Below, piece by piece: positions 34,113 through 46,858 of a stretch of 64,000 nt of DNA. Each line of letters opens with the position of its first letter. Positions within the stretch are counted from its first letter, which is position 1. Below the pieces are notes generated by a model. The model saw nothing but the letters and a program-made list of their open reading frames with translations, made no database searches and was not told the origin of the DNA. Position numbers and translations under genes: made by a program. The DNA comes from Yponomeuta sedellus (lineage: Eukaryota; Arthropoda; Insecta; Lepidoptera; Yponomeutidae): assembly GCA_934045075.1 (NCBI GenBank), contig OW203725.1:25893714-25957713 (forward strand), read 5' to 3'.

Positions 34113-35628
34113 GAATATACATCTCAATAAATAATGTACAGTAGCTCTTTTTAAAATGTAAAACAAGGAGAACCTAGATAGAACCTAGGTCCAAGAATCT
34201 AGGACTTTAAACCATTTTTGCTAAAGACAGGCTTTTAGCGGAAATCAATTAAAGTACTAGGTCGTTGATCCTAAGTTCGAGACTGTAGACTAAAAATAGT
34301 TATCACAGTTGTTAAGATATATGGTGTTCAATTGTTGAACAAAACGTATTGTACAAGTTTAGAGTATTTTCCATTGGTAGCCCAGGTTAGCACTGGGTAG
34401 CGCTTTAAGCGCGTAATTTGAATCAAAAATGTATCGGCGCGCGGGCGGCGGCGGCGGCGGAGGCAGGGGCTGCGGGTCAAGTGCGCCTTCAACTAAGCAC
34501 CGGCCGTTGCTGATGACGAATCACCGTTCGGATGATGGTCTTCGCTGTAAGCCACTCATCCACGACCTTGTTCCCCCGACATGACACGAATTTGTTATTT
34601 CGCAACAGAACTCTGCCTACTCACGCGTTTATTTATTTTTACCCCAACGATACGTCGCCGTTATGACAAACAGTCATTCGTCAAACCAGTAATATTATAT
34701 GCGGGCTTACACGAAACATTATGTCCTCGGCTGGATTCCTGACTAAAAATATTAGTTCTCGGTACCCGAGGGTGTATCCCGCGACGCGATATCATTGAAA
34801 ATACGAGTAGAAGGATAAAGGAAGGGTCAAAGTGAAATAAGTTCTAGCAGCTGATGGAAAAACGAACCCTTCGAGCCAGGTAGTGGCGGGCGGGGCGGCG
34901 GGGGCGGGGGCAGTCATTACGTGACCGATGTCATGTCCTTTGTGATGCTTTTGAATACTTTTTCAATTTGGTCCGATGTCGAATGAAAGATTCCTTTAGG
35001 TTAGTTTGCGTTGCGGGTCGAGAAGTTTTGTCGGAGCGACGGACTAAACCGAAGGTAAACGGAAAGGATCGCGGACATTCCTGCGGCTCTAGGCAAGTTT
35101 TACACCGCTCGAGCTCGACGCTCCGGCTCCGCTCACAACTTCCCAGTGGATACTAATTCCTGTCGATACATGAAAGAAACGACGAAAAGCGTTAAATTAT
35201 TATTCTCGTGAGTAACCGCTCACTGGTCAGAACTAACAAAATCTTACCAAATCATTAATGTGAATAAGGGGCTAACTTCAAAGTCGGTTGCTGTCGGTTC
35301 CACCAATAAAGCGATCTAAACAAATGCTACAACATTTCAAGATTATTTTAGTCACGACTGCAGGAACTAAATTTAATTAAATACTTAAATACAACATACA
35401 TTTTCAAAAGTCCATTCCTACTATCAAATATAGGACGTGAGGTCCAGATGATAAGGACTCGAAACCATTGAGCTTGAATGCAGCGACTAGTGCATGTGAA
35501 ATAAATTATTCAGATAGGATCGGGTAAGTGCCAATCCTGATCTCTGCCTATCTCTTTGGTTTTTAGGCGTGAGTTTATGAATATTTACAGCTGCGAGTAA
35601 CGCCTCCACAGAACTAGGCATGCATTTT
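34113..35628. other. Non-coding stretch, nothing recognised
   Basis: There is a short ggc-rich patch at 34,430-34,480 and a G-rich patch at 34,880-34,915. No gene or repeat boundary was identified. Confidence 0.4.
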
Positions 35629-35730
35629 AAGCGGTGGTAGCGTAGCGATAGGCCTTCGTCCGAGGGCTTCCAATTCCGGCCACCAATGAATGTACCAACG
35701 AATTTATTTTCTAAGTTTAATGCATTTGTG
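35629..35730 (+). repeat. SINE fragment, second family
   Basis: Reads gcggtggtagcgtagcgata, a degraded B box (cttccaattccgg), then aatgaatgtaccaacgaat, matching the 22,029 copy. The other SINE at 35,733 directly follows it. Confidence 0.55.
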
Positions 35731-35732
35731 AA

Positions 35733-35912
35733 TATACTATTTTTATTTTTAATGCACTAACCCGTGCTAAGGACAATTTTAAAACCTATTTAGAGGCTAA
35801 AAATTCCACCCATGCCGGGATTCGGACCCGCGACCTCTGGTTATCCGTGCCAGTGCTCTATCCAACTGAGCCAATGGGTGACTCACCAGCATCAGTGAAA
35901 TTTCGAACCACT
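35733..35912 (-). repeat. tRNA-like SINE of the foldback family, simple form
   Basis: On the minus strand it reads head (tttcactgatgctggtgag), tRNA-like body with B box (gggtccgaatccc), then the full tail. No inverted arm is seen, so this is a simple SINE copy. Confidence 0.7.
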
Positions 35913-36959
35913 ATATTTTTTTAATAGATATTTTTGCTACTATTATTTGAAGCTATTACTTTTTTTGTTCGGAGAGCTCGAAACGCTCCTTGTAATATGT
36001 TCTGCCGCTACGCTCTTGAATAATAAGAACAAAATAGTTCTTAGTTCTTTGTAAATTTTCGAATTACTTCAATTCGAAAATAGTTATTAAATAATAAATT
36101 CATTTGCAAACTGTCAGTCAAAGTGACAGTTGGATGATAAAAAGTTGAGGACGCTCACTCGGTAATTGGTTAGCTACTGTATCTGTCGAGTTGTCTCTAA
36201 CAGAAACGCTAATGAATTTTAATTGAAACTGAAATCACGCTTTGAAAATGTCGAGTAAAGTTGTGGCTCCCCAGGGCGCCGCCGGCCGGGTGACGGGGCG
36301 CCGGCGCCGGCCGCGTCGCATGCTCGCGGGCGGCGCCCCGCACGGCCACTCGACACGATACTGATCGCGTGAGAGCGAGCGGAGAGCATTCGTTTTGCTG
36401 ACCGACGATACAATTCATTGTTTCTGATTGTAAATGCTAATTAGCGGCGGCGGATGTTTATTCAGACCTCGTTATAGCGGCCCTCCCCCCCGTCCCGCAC
36501 ACCTCCCGCCCAGTGTCAGGTCAAAGCGATGTGTTAAACTAATAAATAATTATTTAACAAAGAAAATAATTCAAAATTCGTACATAACCCTAAGTAAAAA
36601 CGAAAACGTAAACGTTTCTAAGTAAGAAAGTAAAAACGTCACCACTAAAGATCTTACCTGTCTGGTGAGTTAAGTAACATCACTGTATTTATTTATTTAA
36701 GGATACTTTCGCTACACGCAAATGAGGGATGATTTTTCTCTGGTATCTTCAACTCTGCAGGGTATCGTGGATTTGATGTTTTTTTAAGTTTTGTGAGTGT
36801 AGGAAAACCATTTAGGTATGTATTTACAGGTTAATATTTTGCAAACACGATATACACGATGCGACACACCATGGTGTAGACGAGAAAAAAAATTGCATCC
36901 CTAATTTAAGTGTTACCTTAGAGCGTTCTAAAATATACGTTTTTGGTTCTATTTCTATA
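35913..36959. other. Non-coding stretch with GC patch
   Basis: A GC-rich patch at 36,270-36,360 contains gccggcgcc-type palindromes. Nothing coding is supported. Confidence 0.4.
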
Positions 36960-37112
36960 GTTTTGCGGGCGTGATTGATATGTGTGCTATGCCAATTTCA
37001 GTTTTCCAGTACCTAATCGACATTAACTTAAGGCGCGGACATAAAGACAGACGGACAGATATGGATGGCGTAACTATGGGGTTCCTTGTCGACTATGGAA
37101 CCCTAAAAACTA
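36960..37112 (-). repeat. GGGTTCC-type arthropod interspersed repeat, minus orientation
   Basis: Contains agacagacggacag and ggaaccctaaaaac, the mirror of the element at 2,072-2,210. Confidence 0.5.
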
Positions 37113-37713
37113 TCCATGACATAAAAGAGAAACCAATTTTTATATGTGCTATGCACTAGCCTTTACTCGTAGGTGCTACTTATTACACTGCTTCTGAGGG
37201 TGACAGTTTAACAGATCATCTAAGTCTTGCCCAAGCAAGACTTCTTATAATTCATTCGTTTTTTGCGCTCTGTGTAATGCATTGCTTAGTCATAATATTA
37301 CACATCTACTCGTTTGTATAAAATAGTTTTGTTAGTGTTATCCTCGTGTGTAAAGTCCCGGTAGGTAAATATTGCAGCAGTCTCATATGAGAAGAAAGTT
37401 TCCACTTGAATGGCCAAAATCAATTAATTGTGTAACTAACAGATTTGATGTTTATTAAGTAGACATTTTATTATCATAATAATAAAATGGCAGCGGAAAC
37501 GATTAACGTCCTAGATTGTTGATCCTAGGTTCTAGACTGTAGGTTCTAAAAGTAGTTGTCACAGTTGTTAATATTTCTCATGTTCACTTTTAGATAAAAA
37601 CGTATTATAAAACAAGTTATGATTTTTATTCCTAAAGGCCTTAAGAAGATCACTCAGGCAGCCGGGGCTAAGACCGATTCAAATTAAATGTTAAATTATT
37701 GACAAATTAAATG
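37113..37713. other. Non-coding stretch, nothing recognised
   Basis: AT-rich. No gene or repeat was recognised. Confidence 0.4.
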
Positions 37714-38200
37714 TTTAAAAACCTATTTAGAGGCTAAAAATTTCACCCATGCCGGGATTCGAACCCGCAACCTCTGGCTATCCGTACCAGCGCTCTACCA
37801 ATTGAGCCAATGGGCGACTCACGACATCAGTGAAATTTCGAACCTCTTTACACTATTCTCTGTATTACGTACAGGCAGCGACATCTGACTTAAGCAAATT
37901 GCATTACTTACAGCCCCGACTACCTACTTTGCAGTTAGGTTTTAACATCGGAACGATATCACTGTACCCACATGATTACACTATTTTTATTTTTATTTTT
38001 AAATAGGTTTTTAAATTTGTTCCTTAGCACGGGTTAGTGCATTAAAAATAAATATTGTAAAGAGGTTCGAAATTTCACTGACGCACGGTTAGTCGCCTAT
38101 TAGCTAAGTTGGGAGAGCGCAGGCACAGTTAACCAGAGAGCGCGGGTTCAACTCCCGGCTTGGGTGGAATTTTTAGCCTCTAAATAGGGTTTTAAAAAAG
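37714..38200. repeat. Compound foldback SINE
   Basis: An inverted SINE (37,714-37,980: inverted tail, inverted tRNA-like body, inverted head) is followed by a sense tail (ccttagcacgggttagtgc). A second, more diverged sense SINE follows (38,050-38,200), with a tRNA-like body carrying gggttcaactcccgg. The mixture of one well-kept and one diverged copy suggests two events. Confidence 0.65.
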
Positions 38201-38718
38201 ATATTAAGAAGTTCTACAAACTCCTAATTTTATACACCTGGAAGTGTTTCAAGGTTTAACCTTATGAACTGTTTGTGACCGTCGCAAGCAGCTCCTTTGC
38301 ACCCCCGAAAAAGAACCTAAGAGTCCTTGTTTGTATTTTTATCTACGGCCGTGGGTGATGTCACTAATACTAGGTAATAGTTACAACTGTTTCGTTCATT
38401 TGGTCAGCCGAGCGGCCGTGGGGCGGGGGGTGCAGGGAAGGCACGGCACTTCACCTGGCTTTATTAACTTTCTCGGTCCAATAATATTGTGATGAGGAGG
38501 TAATTGGATCCGCAGCACGCGGTCGCGGGGGACCCTTCATTGAAAGCAATTCAACTTTTAACTAAGAAATATGAATCAAGAGCTTATATCGCATACTGTT
38601 CGGGCAACTGGCAACTTATTCAAGTTCGCGAAGTTTTGGTAGAGCTTGAAGCTCTAGTGGGACACTCTGAAAGTTTTGAGAAACTAAAAAACTAACTTCT
38701 ATGAAAAAAATATTTTTG
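38201..38718. other. Non-coding stretch left of mariner
   Basis: A 63-codon open frame at 38,504-38,695 starts with a non-ATG codon and is not recognised. Mariner ends were not located here. Confidence 0.3.
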
Positions 38719-39751
38719 TTAAATCTTTTCAGAGAACTCTCCACCAGCCTCTATACAAAGTTTCATGCGTCTGAACCAATTTTCAAAACATTTTTTCCAG
38801 TCCTCCGCAGACACCTCTTCCACGGCCTTCTCAAACGCTGCTAGCGCGTCTTCCGGCGATGAAAACTGTATCCCTTTTTTGAGCTGATTTTGAATTTTAG
38901 GCAATAAAAAAACGTCATACGGAGCTAAATCAGAACTGTAAGGAGGGTGTCCCAAGACTCTGACCGGTGTGGAGTCCAGGAAGTCCCTCGTTTTTATCGC
39001 AGAGTGCGCGGGCGCGTTGACGTGGTGAAGAAGGACCCCGCGGAGCCGGTTTTCGGTCGTTTGTTGCTCAATTCAGAAAAAACTTCTGGCAGGCATTTTC
39101 TACTATACCATTCAGCGTTGATGCTGCTTTGGTCTCGAAGTGGAATTGAAATTAGGTACACCGTCAAAGTGAAGAAACTAGCGATCAAAATTTTTCCTGC
39201 GCTTCTCGATCGCTTCACTTTCGTAGGCGTTGGTTCATTTTGAAACAGCCAAACTGTCGACTGACGCTTTGTTTCTGAATCATATATAAATCCAGGATTC
39301 GTCATCTGTCTCAATGTCGTAAACGCGCCGTGACGGGCCAGCATCAAATTTTTGTAACATATCATGGCACCAATCCACACGGGCCTGCTTCTGAGCTTCG
39401 GTGAGGTTGTGCGGCACCCAGCAGGAAACTATTCTCCTTACGCGAAGGTGCTCGTGCAAAATCTTGTGGACACTTCCTGAACCAATCTGCAGTGTATGCT
39501 GAATCTCTTCGTACGTAATTCGTCTGTTTTCTGGATTTTTTTTTTACTGCCAGCACACTTTCTTCGGTGACAGCCGTCGTAAGACGACCACTCCTTTGTT
39601 CATCCCCCAAAGTAAGACAACCGCGTTTGAACTCGCTATACCAGCATCCATAAAAGCAATTCGAAGTCGATCAAATGACTCATCAGGTTTTAAACCAGAT
39701 TTGAAATCGTAAAAAATCATAGCACGAAAATGTTCTCGATGCAGATCCATT
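38719..39751 (-). pseudogene. Dead mariner transposase (DD34D type)
   Basis: Several frames on the minus strand spell a mariner transposase from start to end. They are an N-terminal helix-turn-helix block (start MDLHREHFRAMI at 39,750), a linker, the first-Asp region (FIYDSETKRQSTVW), the second-Asp region (reads HHVNAPAHSA) and the end block HPPYSSDLAPYDVFL, then ENWFRRM. At least three frameshifts or stops break it. The second catalytic Asp has become Val (codon 39,019-39,021). The distance from that position to the third Asp is 34 residues, which fixes the mariner type. The terminal inverted repeats were not found. Confidence 0.85.
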
Positions 39752-40690
39752 TTTTAATGAGACAAGAAAATTTGAATTGACTCTCAAAAAAATGCGAAAC
39801 AAAATTTGAAAATCGAAAAGTATTATTTTTACTTTTAAATATTTTAAATTAAAAAAACGTACATGGATATGATATGATAAATGAATATTTGTAGAGTAAT
39901 TGACTGTGTAATATGACTGCCAAACAAAAACTCGCTACTTTTATCTGAGTGAGAGATCCTTATTTCGTGGCTGGGTCAGCTTTTAATGAGTGTTGCTTTA
40001 ACTGGAATGATGTGTACATTTAGCTATTATTTTATATATTTTTACATCTACAGCGCCGCCCTGCCCACGTATCTAAGTAAATAAATGAAGTGCATAGAAT
40101 ATACTTTTGTAATACTCGTGGATTAGTCTGTTATTTTGCTGGAGCAAAGTGGACTCGCGCTTTGCCACGCCACACGACAGATAATACACGGATTAGTAGT
40201 CGTTAGTTTTTATCATATTACTGTCATATTTTTATAAAAGAAATTAAAGGACAAAAATAAATAATTGGGTCTTACGAATAAACTATTTTATAAAACAGCC
40301 AGTTACATTATAAGATAAAATAATTTAAAGCCGGGTACGGGAACATTCTTCACTTGACTTAGGTATATCGCCTAGTTTTTATTCAAACACAGTAAAGAAA
40401 ACTGTTGCGACCTGCTTGGTCTTGCACTGGTGAATTAGTCTTGAATGAAGTCTTTTTGTGAATAATATGCGCTAAATCACGAGTTATTAAATCAAATAAT
40501 GTTGATATATCTGGCAATGGCATCATCCACGGGGTGACTTTGAATTTGTTTTCCGTTTTTTATCGGACTCAATAAACGAAAAATCAAAATTAAGTTTCCA
40601 AATCCAAATCAATTGTTATTTTAATTACACAATCAAAATAAAAATTGATTTGGATTTGGAATATTTGAATACGTATATTAGACAAAGATA
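39752..40690. other. Non-coding stretch right of mariner
   Basis: AT-rich. At 40,595-40,665 a short inverted pair (tccaaatccaaatcaat and attgatttggatttgga) can form a hairpin. No gene was recognised. Confidence 0.4.
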
Positions 40691-41043
40691 TTAGAAGCGC
40701 TCCTGGCCTAGCCGAACCGAGTGAATCAATCACTTCAGTTAAGCAACAACAGGCGCGGTCAGGTGCAGGATGGGTGACCGTCCCGTGACTACCGCTAGTG
40801 GCATTTTCCTCCAGCGCTTCCGTGTTTCGCAAGGCACGTTAAGCCGTTAGTGCCAGCTGTCATGTAATGGCAGTCGTTAAGCCATGTCAGAGGCCTTATG
40901 GGCGGCTTTATAAGTAAGGCTCGCCACTGTCTTACAATCCTCCATCAACCCGGACTTGGCCCCGGTGGTGGAGTATGGCCTAACCTTCCTGCGATGCAGG
41001 AAGAGACCCGTGCCCCAGCAGTGGGGACGTTCATGGGTTGATA
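40691..41043 (+). repeat. 5S rRNA-related SINE, copy 3
   Basis: It begins agaagcgctcctggcc. Positions 40,730-40,782 read cttcagttaagcaacaacag, then gcgcggtcaggtgcagg, then atgggtgaccg. Compared with insect 5S rRNA, the A-box region (ttaagca), gcgcggt and gatggg-gaccg occur in the right order and with similar spacing. The 3' end has the cttcctgcgatgcaggaag palindrome and gcagtggggacg. Confidence 0.68.
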
Positions 41044-41203
41044 TCGATCGATATTAGATGACAGACTTTGATATTAGAAAATTATCATTCTTAGTTCCCT
41101 CCACTACGCGTTTGGGTTTAGTTTAAGTTTTGAACCAAAGATCGGAAACCGCGAATGTTTACAGATATGTAATATACCATTGCTCTTCTTCTTCTTTGGT
41201 CAT

Positions 41204-42104
41204 TTAACTCCTAGCGGAGCATAGGGCCTCTACCACAGATTTCCACTTCTGACGGTGGTACGCGGCAGCCTCCAATTCAGGCCAGCTAGTGCCGTACGAT
41301 TTGGCCTCTTGGTCTATTGATCTTTTCCTGGTGGTCCTTGGCCGCCCCCTCTTTCGGCTGCCCAATGGGGTATACGTAAGTGCTTGTCTGGTCAGGCACC
41401 TCCTGTCGCAGCGTAGTGTATGTCCTATCCAGCGCCATTTCCTATCCACGATTTCTAGGTGGACTGGTATCTGATTGGAACACTTCCAGAGGTCCTTGTT
41501 CCGTATTCTTTGTGGCCAGAATATCCCCATCCCAGTATCTGTCTGAAACATTTGTTAATAAATATCTGGAGCCTGTGTGATATATCTGAGCGCAGGAACC
41601 AGGACTCGCAACCGTACAAGAGAACTGATTTTACGTTGGAGTTGAAGACTCGTATCTTCGAACAACGCGAAAGCTGCCCTGATCCCCAAAAGTTTTTGAG
41701 TTGGGCAAATACACCTCTAGCCTTATTAATGCTTGCCTCTACATCAATCTCGGTTTCGCCGTGCTCGTCTACCAAGCTTCCTAAGTAGCAGAACTTATCA
41801 ACTAGTTCCACATCTTTGCCGCTTAACCTGGTGGGCGTCGTGTCAGACGAGTTGATGCGCATTTCTTTGGTTTTCCGCACGTTAACGCGGAGACCATACA
41901 TAGCAGATTGTGTTTCGAGGGCATTTGCTTTGAGCTGCATGTCATTCTGCTTTGTGGCGAGAAAACATAGATCGTCAGCGTAGTCAATGTCCTTGATCCT
42001 TGTCCTTGGTCCAGCTCCTTGTCAATTGACCAGGGCAGACCTCTTCGCGTGCCATCAACGACCCCGTGCATCACGTCATCCATGGCAACAAGAAAGATAT
42101 TCAA
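41204..42104 (-). pseudogene. Non-LTR reverse transcriptase, C-terminal part, frameshifted
   Basis: On the minus strand the text gives the RT catalytic box YADDLC (41,971-41,982), preceded by a degraded palm and followed by AMYGLRVNVRKTKEMRIN, KFCYLGSLVDEHGETE, VLLYGCESWFL and, in a second frame, RWRWIGHTLRC and RKRGRPRTTRKRS. This is the standard order at the end of RTE/jockey-like ORF2. Frames change near 41,990 and 41,470-41,550. The 5' half is missing. It is a dead, truncated LINE copy. Confidence 0.82.
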
Positions 42105-42215
42105 TTCTATTCAATGATATATATTTTATGCAATGATGTCTAGAATTAGAGCTAGTACGATGCATGAGTTCTATGTTTAGTAATTGTTATGTAAACCCTT
42201 TTAATTAACGACTTA

Positions 42216-42351
42216 CCCCCAGTTTCTCATACACTAACAATTTGTTAATCTATAGTTAACAGCTGTCAAATGTTCATTTTTGTATGGACTTTGGCCAACT
42301 GACAGCTGTTAACAGTAGATTGACGGCTTGTTAGTGTACCAAAAACTGGGG
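42216..42351. repeat. MITE hairpin
   Basis: The arms start cccccagtttctcatacac and end gtaccaaaaactgggg. Internal text continues the complementarity (taacagctgtca versus tgacagctgtta), giving arms of about 50 bp around a short centre. Flanking acttac and ggcttag leave the target duplication uncertain. Confidence 0.75.
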
Positions 42352-43185
42352 CTTAGTCTTTCAAAGACTAAGTTTGGAGTTTTTTTGTCCATTTTTTCTC
42401 CAAAATTATCTAGTTTTGAAATGTACACCTGGTGTGAATTGCAACGTTCATTAAGCTGCAGTTTCTGCGCTACTTTGAATAAACCTTTTCATTTAATTTC
42501 ATTATATTTTGTAAACTCACCATGATAATACAATATTGTAAAAAATATCTGCCAACATATGAAGGACGGATGGAGTGAGATTTAAAACTCTTAAGGAGTG
42601 AGATTCGAAAATCTCATAAGCTGTTGATTTCCCAGATAAGAACCCTACAAAATTCTGTCCTTGATGATGCAGAGGAAACATGAGTATTGAGAAGAGTGTT
42701 AGTAAATAAATTGGAGTGAGCTCTACAATAACATTGTAAATCCGGTAAGCTCCCATAAAGTACAAGTCTTGATTGATTGACTTGATTAAAATCGTTAATT
42801 AATGTATGACAATTCCCTTGATTACAAAAAGAACGTTAAATAATAGCAACTGAAGTGGACTAGGTCAAAGTGGGATTGAGTCGATTGGATTGATTTTATA
42901 ACTCCTAAGTATCGTTTTACAATACTCGAATAGGCTCTATATTTCCCAGGACTAATTTGAAACCATTCAATAATTAAGTAGCCCAGCCACTTGAGTATCG
43001 TTTGATAGATTATTTTATCCTAAATCGGGACATGAAAAGCAACAGCTTGTGGTTTATCACTGCAACGTATCACTTGATATTTTTTTTTCCAAACTAAACA
43101 GTTTGGTACTACAATTCATTGACGTTTGTAGTTAATTACTAATTAACAGTTCAAATAAATCTGTTCACAAAATCCAAACACTATC
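42352..43185. other. Non-coding stretch, nothing recognised
   Basis: AT-rich with no coding evidence. At 42,575-42,640 a near-repeat of ggagtgaga and aatctcat text is visible. Confidence 0.35.
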
Positions 43186-43440
43186 GTGAGCGAGAAATGG
43201 CGTAGCAGGCTGCGGCCGCGTCAACACACTCTCAGGAAATCACAGTCGGAGATAATTACCGAATTTTTAATGAAACATGTAGCGCGGCGCGGCGCGGCGT
43301 GCGCGCGGCACGCGGCTTCACTGACACGGCTCGCGGCACGAGCGGAGCGGCGCACACACGACCTCGCCTACCACCGGCCGCCGCGCGACTGCCGCCCCGC
43401 CCGCGCCGCGCCCGCCCGCCCGCACACAACTCACTGATTG
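43186..43440. other. GC-rich island
   Basis: A sudden GC-rich block (gcgcggcgcggcgcggcg and similar) lies in AT-rich surroundings. Frames through it are Arg/Ala/Pro-rich in several phases, which is what composition alone produces. It could be a promoter-linked island or an isolated exon. No splice-supported frame was found. Confidence 0.4.
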
Positions 43441-44022
43441 TTGTGCTCTCTTCAGCCGGGGACCTAACTGAAGGTCGGGACCAAGAAGGTACTGAATTTG
43501 CCCCATTCGAATTCCTACACCACCGGGAGGTTATTTAAGATAACCTATACAAATTCCATAAAAAAATACTTTTATAAAGGGCACGTAGAGAACTCTCCTT
43601 CTACGAAACTCTGCAATGAACTTAACCCGACCCGCACTTGTCCGGTATTTTTAAAATTATGGAACTAGCCTACGATATTTTCATTAAGTCAGAGACAGTA
43701 CTCGAGTCTACGCATTTATTAAACAATAACCCCATGTTATTATTTTAATTTCACCTATATATAATAGTTCATTTGTTAACTTTACTTTATTTATAAAACT
43801 AAATCCTCCAGTGCTTTAATACATCTTAAAGATTCGGACCGTGGCAGGTTTATTTGAGCGGTGGACGGTTATTTTTAAGGTCGCTTTGTGACAGCCGGCC
43901 CTAAATAATTTAGATAGAAGAAGGGAAGAAAAAACATTTATTATAACAATAAGACACATCACAGAAACAAAAAAATAGAGATAAATTCACATAAAATTGA
44001 TAGATAAATCTATATATATATA
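43441..44022. other. Non-coding spacer ending in an (AT)n run
   Basis: AT-rich. A (ta)n microsatellite at 44,010-44,028 abuts the left arm of the large inverted-repeat element. Confidence 0.5.
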
Positions 44023-45658
44023 TATATAAAATTCAATGTCCTGAGTTCCTGACTGACTGACTCACTCATCAACGCCCAGCCCAAGCCGTTAGACCTAGGA
44101 AGCTGAAATTTTGCACAGAGGGTCTATATATAATGTAGGCAAGGAATGAGACCGGATTTTTTTTAATTCAACCCCTAAGGGGGCGAAAAGAGTTGCCAAA
44201 ATTTGTATGGGAGGTGTAAAGAATGTTGTCAAATTTTCTTGAAACTTAAAATGCTCTTTAACATAATTGATTGAACACGTATTTTGCCGTTTTTTCTAAA
44301 TTTAACCCTTAAGGGAGTGAACGGGCTTGCAAAAATGTCCACGCCTACAAAAGGTAATATTACCCAACAACATCCAAGAATACACGGTCAAGTAAAAACG
44401 AATTGCTAACGATATTACCTGACTGTATGGCTTCTATGACGACGACAAACAACTCTTTTTCCGTCAGTCTATATTTGGAGTGAACTTAAACATAACCATA
44501 CCGTGATGTAGAATGCAGTGGCCGCCAATTTGTGCAAAATAAGAAAAAAGAAAATCAATTTTGGAAAAGATTCCAAGAACAAAATTGTACAACCTCTTAC
44601 ACTCCCTTAATGGTTAAATTAAGAAAAAACGGTGAAACACAGGTTCAATCAATTGTGTTGAAGAGTATTTATTTTAAGTTTCATGTAAATTAGACAACAT
44701 TATTTATACCTCCCGCACAAATTTGGGCTACCCTTTTCGCCCCCTTAGGGGTTGAATTTAAAAAAACGGTCTCATTTCCTGTCTACATTATACATAGATC
44801 CTCTGTGCAAAATTTCAGCTCCCTATAAATATAAAAAATGTTGTCTTATTTTCTTGAAACTTGAAATACATACTCTTCAACACGATTGATTGAACACGTG
44901 TTTCGCCGTTTTTTCTAAATTTAACCCTTAAGGGAGTAAACGGGGTTGCAAAATATAAAACTGACCGACTGACTCACTCATCAACGCCCAGCCCAAGCCG
45001 TTAGACCCAGGAAGCTGAAATTTTGCACAGAGGGTCTGTATACAATGTAGGCAAGGAATAAGATAGTTTTTTTTTTAATTCAACCCCTAAGAGGGCGACA
45101 AGGGTTGCCAAAATTTGTATGGGAAGTATAAAGAATGTTGTCTTATTTTCTTAAAACTTAAAATACATGGTCTTCAATACAATTGATTGAACCTGTGTTT
45201 GGCCGTTTTTTCTAAATTTACCCCTTAAGGCAGTGAAAGAGGTTCCACAATTTTGTTCTTTAAATATTTTCCAAAATTGGACCTAGGAAGCTGAAATTTT
45301 GCACAAAGGGTCTATGTATAATGTAGACAAGAAAAGAGACCGGTTTTTTATTTTTTATTTAGCCCTTAAGGGGGCGAAAAGGGTAGCCAAAAGTTGTGTG
45401 GGAAGTATAACGAATGTTGACTAATTTTCTTGAAACTTAAAATAAATACTCTCCACCCACCCAGGCCATTTTGTTCCTTGAATCTTTTCCGAAATTGGAC
45501 CTAGGAAGCTGAAATTTTGCACAGAGGGTCTATATATAATGTAGGCAAGGAATAAGACCGTTTTTTTATTCAACCCCTAAGGGGGCGAAAAGGGTAGCCA
45601 ATAGTTGTGATGGAAGTATAAAGAATGTTGTCTAATTTTCATGAAACTTAAAATAAAT

Positions 45659-45840
45659 TTAAAAACCTATTTAGAGGCTAAAAATTTTCACCCATGCCGG
45701 GATTCGAACCCGCAACCTCTGGCTATCCGTACCAGAGGTTGCGGGTTCGAATCCCGGCATGGGTGAAATTTTTAGCCTCTAAATAGGTTTTTAAATTTGT
45801 TCCTTAGCACGGGTTAGTGCATTAAAAATAAAAATAGTGT
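45659..45840. repeat. Near-perfect palindromic SINE, copy 1
   Basis: An inverted tail and inverted 3' half of the tRNA-like body (ending at ccgtacc) face the same sequence in sense orientation, so about 65 bp can pair on each side. The sense tail then runs on to aaaatagtgt. The flanks are duplicated: acttaaaataaat at 45,646-45,658 and at 45,841-45,853. The A box is lost, so it should not be transcribed by pol III. Confidence 0.85.
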
Positions 45841-46676
45841 ACTTAAAATAAATGCTCTTCAACACAATTGATTGAACACGTGTTTCGCCGTTTTTTTCCA
45901 AATGTAACCCTTAAGGCAGTGAAAGAGGTTGCAAAATTTTGTTCCTTGAATCTTTTCCAAAATTGTACCTAGGGAGCTGAAATTTTGCACAGAGGATCTA
46001 TGTAGAATGTAGACAAGAAATGAGACCGTTTTTTTAATTCAACCCCTAAGAGGGCGACAAGGGTTGCCAAAATTTGTATGGGAAGTATAAAGAATGTTGT
46101 CTTATTTTCTTAAAACTTAAAATACATGGTCTTCAATACAATTGATTGAACCTGTGTTTGGCCGTTTTTTCTAAATTTACCCCTTAAGGCAGTGAAAGAG
46201 GTTCCACAATTTTGTTCTTTAAATATTTTCCAAAATTGGACCTAGGAAGCTGAAATTTTGCACAAAGGGTCTATGTATAATGTAGACAAGAAAAGAGACC
46301 GGTTTTTTATTTTTTATTTAGCCCTTAAGGGGGCGAAAAGGGTAGCCAAAAGTTGTGTGGGAAGTATAACGAATGTTGACTAATTTTCTTGAAACTTAAA
46401 ATAAATACTCTTCAACACAATCGATTGAATACGTGTTTTGCCGTTTTTTCTAAATTTAACCCTCCAGGGAGTGAGAGGCTGCAAAATTTTGTTCCTTGAA
46501 TCTTTTCCGAAATTGGACCTAGGAAGCTGAAATTTTGCACAGAGGGTCTATATATAATGTAGGCAAGGAATAAGACCGTTTTTTTATTCAACCCCTAAGG
46601 GGGCGAAAAGGGTAGCCAATAGTTGTGATGGAAGTATAAAGAATGTTGTCTAATTTTCATGAAACTTAAAATAAAT

Positions 46677-46858
46677 TTAAAAACCTATTTAGAGGCTAAA
46701 AATTTTCACCCATGCCGGGATTCGAACCCGCAACCTCTGGCTATCCGTACCAGAGGTTGCGGGTTCGAATCCCGGCATGGGTGAAATTTTTAGCCTCTAA
46801 ATAGGTTTTTAAATTTGTTCCTTAGCACGGGTTAGTGCATTAAAAATAAAAATAGTGT
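46677..46858. repeat. Near-perfect palindromic SINE, copy 2
   Basis: Same palindrome and same flanks as at 45,659-45,840, copied by the 1-kb tandem duplication. Confidence 0.85.

Noticed and set aside
38504..38695. 63-codon frame left of mariner
   Set aside because: Non-ATG start and no recognised family; length is within chance.
43186..43538. Arg/Pro-rich frames over a GC island
   Set aside because: Same reason: several phases are open and none is supported by motifs.
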